Below, in pieces: positions 61,297-64,000 of a stretch of 64,000 nt of DNA (position 1 is the stretch's first letter; each line of letters opens with the position of its first letter). The position numbers were made by a program, and so were the translations under genes. The notes beneath the pieces were generated by a model. That model was not told the origin of the DNA, searched no databases, and saw only the letters and a list, made by a program, of their open reading frames with translations. Origin of the DNA: Solirubrobacteraceae bacterium (GTDB lineage Bacteria; Actinomycetota; Thermoleophilia; Solirubrobacterales; Solirubrobacteraceae); NCBI GenBank assembly GCA_017882375.1, contig JADGPP010000005.1:1-64000 (forward strand), written 5' to 3'.

Positions 61297-63381
61297 ATGT
61301 CCTCCATCGCCCAGGTCGAGCCGATGACCACGGCCCGCGCGCTGCGCGGGCCGTTCGACTACCGGCTGCCGGAGGAGCTGCGCGGCGGCGCGGTGGAGGT
61401 GGGCTCGATGCTCGTCGTGCCGTTCGGACGGCGCGAGGTTCTCGGCGTCGTCGTGGGCCTCGCCGACAGCAGCGATGTCGCCGCGGAGAAGCTGCTGGCG
61501 CCGCTGCGCGCGCTGGAGCTCGGCGTGCCTGCCGAGATGGTGGCACTGGCCGAATGGATCGCCGCGGAGTACTGCTCGACGCTCGCCCGCGGTCTCGGCC
61601 TCGTTCTGCCGCCGGGGGCGACGCGCAGGCTCAGTGGGCGCAAACGCCGCGCGGTGAAGCGCAGCGAACATGTTCCCGTGGGGGCGCGCTCGCCCGAGCC
61701 GCCGGTGCCCAACGACGAGCAGCAGGCCGTGCTCACGCTGCTTCAGGATGCATTGAGTGAGCGCGCGGCGCATGCGCGGCTGCTGCACGGGGTCACCGGC
61801 TCGGGCAAGACGGAGATCTACCTGCGGGCCGCCGAGACGGCGCTCGCACAGGGCCGCGGCGCGATCGTGCTCGTTCCCGAGATCGCCCTTACACCGCAGA
61901 TTGTCGGGCGCTTCATCGAACGCTTCGGTGACACGGTCGCGGTGATGCACTCACAGCTGCGCCCGGGCGAGCGCTACGCGGAATGGCGACGGCTGCGCGA
62001 GGGCGACGCGCGCATCTGCGTCGGCCCGCGCTCGGCCGTGTTCGCGCCGATCGATCGGCTGGGTCTGATCGTCGTCGACGAGGAGCACGACGCCTCCTAC
62101 AAGCACGAAGGCGATCCGCGCTACGACGCCCGCGACGTGGCCGCCGAGCGCGCGCGGCGCAGCGACGCGGTGCTGCTGCTCGGCAGCGCGACGCCGCGCG
62201 CCGAGAGCGCACTGCGCGTGCCCCGCTCGACGCTCGCACGCAGGGTCGACGGACGCCCGCTGCCCGACGTGGAGATACTCGACATGCGGGGCGAGACCCA
62301 CGGGCTGCACCCGACGACCGCGCAGGGGCTCGCGCAGGTTCGCGCCGCGCGCTGCAAGGCGATCGTGCTGCTCAACCGCCGTGGCTGGTCCAACTTCCTC
62401 TCCTGCCGCTCCTGCGGCCGGGTATGGGGATGTCCGCACTGCGATGTCGCGCTCGTCCTGCACCGCGCGGGCGGCTTCGTCGCCTGCCATCACTGCGGCC
62501 ATCGCGAGCCGGCGCCGCAGCGATGCGAGGCCTGCTCGTCAACGTCGGTCGCGCGTCACGGCGTGGGCACCGAGCGCCTGCAGCACGAACTGGCGGCCGT
62601 GCTCGACGACGACGGCGCCTTCCCGATCTTCCGCCTCGACGCCGATGTCGTCTCCGGCGCCGGCTCGGGGGCGCGTGCAGCCGGCGCGGACGCCGCCGAT
62701 GCAGCGGGCGCAGCCCGGCACGCCGAGGATGGCCAGGGCGGCGTCGGAGCGCTGCTGCGGCGCTTCGAGGCGGCCGAGTGCGGGGTGCTGATCGGGACGC
62801 AGATGGTCGCCAAGGGCCACGACTTCCCCGACGTCGCGCTCGGCGTGGTGCTCGATGCCGACGCGACGCTGCGCTTCCCCGACTTCCGCGCCGAGGAGCG
62901 CACGTTCGCGCTGATCGCCCAGCTCGCCGGTCGCGTCGGGCGAGGCGGCGAGGGGCGCGTGCTCGTGCAGACGATCGCGCCCGACGCGCGCGCGATCGCC
63001 TACGCGGCACGGCATGACAGCGATGGCTTCTTGGCGGGCGAGCTGCAGCGACGCGAGGCGCTCAGCTATCCGCCGTTCTCGCATCTGATCAGGGTCGTGT
63101 GCTCGGCCGAGCACGCCGAGGCGGCGCGCACGGCCGCGGCGGCCGTTCGCGCGAGCTTCACCGCTCACATGCGACAAAGCGAGGCCGGCGACAGCGATGG
63201 CGCCACGGTGCTCGGCCCGGCCTCGCTGTTTCGCCTGCGCGGGCGCGAGCGCGAGGTGCTGGTCATCAAGGCGGCCGAGCGGCGCGGCGCCGTGCAGGCC
63301 GTCGGCGCGGCCGTGCAGGACGTCTCGGGAGGGCGCGAGCACCAGGGCGTGAACTTCAGCGTCGACGTGGATCCGCAATAG
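61297..63381 (+). CDS. priA: Primosomal protein N' (PriA helicase)
   Basis: 694-aa replication-restart helicase. The N-terminal DNA-binding domain (residues 1-100) contains GPFDYRLPEEL and PFGRREVLGVVVGL. Walker A is HGVTGSGKTEIYL, the DEAH-type box is VVDEEHDASYKHE, and GSATPRAESAL is motif III. Eight zinc-binding Cys lie in CRSCGRVWGCPHC and CHHCGHREPAPQRCEACSS. QMVAKGHDFPDVALGVV and AGRVGRGGEGRVLVQT are helicase motifs V-VI. A 35-residue Gly/Ala/Asp insertion (SGAGSGARAAGADAADAAGA) lies between the zinc region and motif V. Confidence 0.95.
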   Translation: MSSIAQVEPMTTARALRGPFDYRLPEELRGGAVEVGSMLVVPFGRREVLGVVVGLADSSDVAAEKLLAPLRALELGVPAEMVALAEWIAAEYCSTLARGLGLVLPPGATRRLSGRKRRAVKRSEHVPVGARSPEPPVPNDEQQAVLTLLQDALSERAAHARLLHGVTGSGKTEIYLRAAETALAQGRGAIVLVPEIALTPQIVGRFIERFGDTVAVMHSQLRPGERYAEWRRLREGDARICVGPRSAVFAPIDRLGLIVVDEEHDASYKHEGDPRYDARDVAAERARRSDAVLLLGSATPRAESALRVPRSTLARRVDGRPLPDVEILDMRGETHGLHPTTAQGLAQVRAARCKAIVLLNRRGWSNFLSCRSCGRVWGCPHCDVALVLHRAGGFVACHHCGHREPAPQRCEACSSTSVARHGVGTERLQHELAAVLDDDGAFPIFRLDADVVSGAGSGARAAGADAADAAGAARHAEDGQGGVGALLRRFEAAECGVLIGTQMVAKGHDFPDVALGVVLDADATLRFPDFRAEERTFALIAQLAGRVGRGGEGRVLVQTIAPDARAIAYAARHDSDGFLAGELQRREALSYPPFSHLIRVVCSAEHAEAARTAAAAVRASFTAHMRQSEAGDSDGATVLGPASLFRLRGREREVLVIKAAERRGAVQAVGAAVQDVSGGREHQGVNFSVDVDPQ

Positions 63382-63431
63382 GCGGACCTTCAGGTAATTT
63401 GCTCGACTCGAAATCGGATACGAGGGTAATC

Positions 63432-64000
63432 ATGTGGGAGACGCGCCGCAGGTTCGCTGTGCCTGCCGACTGCGAGCGGTCGCAGACTCGTAGCGCCTCG
63501 CGCGTGATGGCGCTCCGCGTCGCGATGACCGCGCTGATCGTCGTCTCGACGGTCGCGATGGCCGCGGCGACTGCCGGGGCCACGGTCGCGGATCTTCCCA
63601 ACGGCCAGCGCTTGAGCTACCAACCCGCGCCCATCGCGCACAGCAAGGCCGCGGCTCGCGCACGAGTGTTCGACACGTTCTTCACGAATCTGGACTACGG
63701 CGGCGGGCCGATCATGACGTCGAACACCGACTACACCCTCTACTGGCGCCCCGCCACTGCCACCGCGTATCCGGCCGACTTCAAGTCCGGCGTGAACACG
63801 TACTTCAAAGACCTCGAACACGACAGCGGGGGCAATCAGAACGTCGAGTCGGTCGCGACTCAGTACAACGACTCGTCCGGGCAGTTCGTCAAATACCAGA
63901 CGGCGTTCGGCGGCGAACTCGCAGATGAAGACCTCTACCCGACCAACGGCTGCACGCGCGCGCCGAAATGCCTGACCGATGAACAGCTGCGCACCGAGAT
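63432..64000 (+). CDS. Secreted protein of unknown function (partial, runs off the window)
   Basis: The frame from ATG 63432 is open to the window end (189 codons). A hydrophobic signal (ALRVAMTALIVVSTVAMAAA) followed by TAGATVADLP predicts export. The leading 25 residues are long for a signal peptide, so a start at 63507 (MALRVAM) is possible. The mature part reads NLDYGGGPIMTSNTDYTLYW, FKSGVNTYFKDLEHDSGGNQ, NVESVATQYNDSSGQF and a Cys pair in NGCTRAPKCLTDEQ. I recall a similar pattern in uncharacterised secreted proteins of this bacterial group, distantly like plant EXORDIUM/Phi-1 proteins; this is tentative. AAA, GAA and AAT codons are commoner than in its neighbours. Confidence 0.7.
   Translation, partial: MWETRRRFAVPADCERSQTRSASRVMALRVAMTALIVVSTVAMAAATAGATVADLPNGQRLSYQPAPIAHSKAAARARVFDTFFTNLDYGGGPIMTSNTDYTLYWRPATATAYPADFKSGVNTYFKDLEHDSGGNQNVESVATQYNDSSGQFVKYQTAFGGELADEDLYPTNGCTRAPKCLTDEQLRTE

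Overview
The window comes from a very GC-rich actinobacterium-like genome. A class Thermoleophilia (Solirubrobacterales) origin is my inference. It rests on the dcw and glycine-cleavage gene order, a DUF2600-type terpene synthase, a free-standing IclR-type HTH protein, a DUF3352 lipoprotein and frequent near-leaderless starts. Nearly every gene is on the plus strand. I saw no rRNA, tRNA, CRISPR array or insertion sequence.

Layout. 1-4973 holds the 3' end of a probable dnaJ, then prmA, a minus-strand amidohydrolase and the tightly packed yqeY-phoH-ybeY-era run. 5120-12618 is the most accessory part: a PadR regulator, two unlike ABC ATPases, a ten-helix FtsX-type permease, a DUF2600 large-terpene-synthase homologue, an orphan IclR HTH protein and a minus-strand ArsA-like ATPase. 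12690-21341 carries hisIE and a complete tryptophan set: trpE-G-D-C, then an htrA protease, then trpF-B-A. A 53-residue membrane peptide, a solute-binding lipoprotein and a DUF3352 lipoprotein follow.

24958-41479 is a full division and cell wall cluster: mraZ, rsmH, ftsL, ftsI, murE, murF, mraY, murD, ftsW, murG, murC, murB, ftsQ, ftsZ, mostly with overlapping start and stop codons. Next come the glycine cleavage genes (gcvT, H, PA, PB), an aldo/keto reductase, trpS, and scpA-scpB. A 273-bp segment bounded by 17-bp perfect inverted repeats separates scpB from rlmN. 50795-57835 is an aromatic amino acid block: a pseudouridine synthase, aroH, hisC, two DAHP synthases of different subclasses, tyrA and aroA. 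cmk, der, metK, priA and the start of a secreted protein end the window.

How it fits together. The trp genes and the shikimate/tyrosine genes together cover entry (DAHP synthase), EPSP synthesis, chorismate mutase, prephenate dehydrogenase, a candidate aminotransferase and the whole tryptophan branch. The best regulatory candidate lies before the first DAHP synthase. There a promoter, a 28-codon reading frame rich in Trp, Tyr and Phe near its end, and a set of competing GC-rich hairpins look like an aromatic amino acid attenuator. The dcw operon starts with TGGGN repeats between its promoter boxes, followed by a 16-bp stem at the predicted 5' end of the mRNA. At least 14 genes have a TANNNT-like hexamer 6-9 nt before the start codon and no clear Shine-Dalgarno, which suggests leaderless transcripts. 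In five places the TAG stop of the upstream gene forms the first half of such a hexamer.
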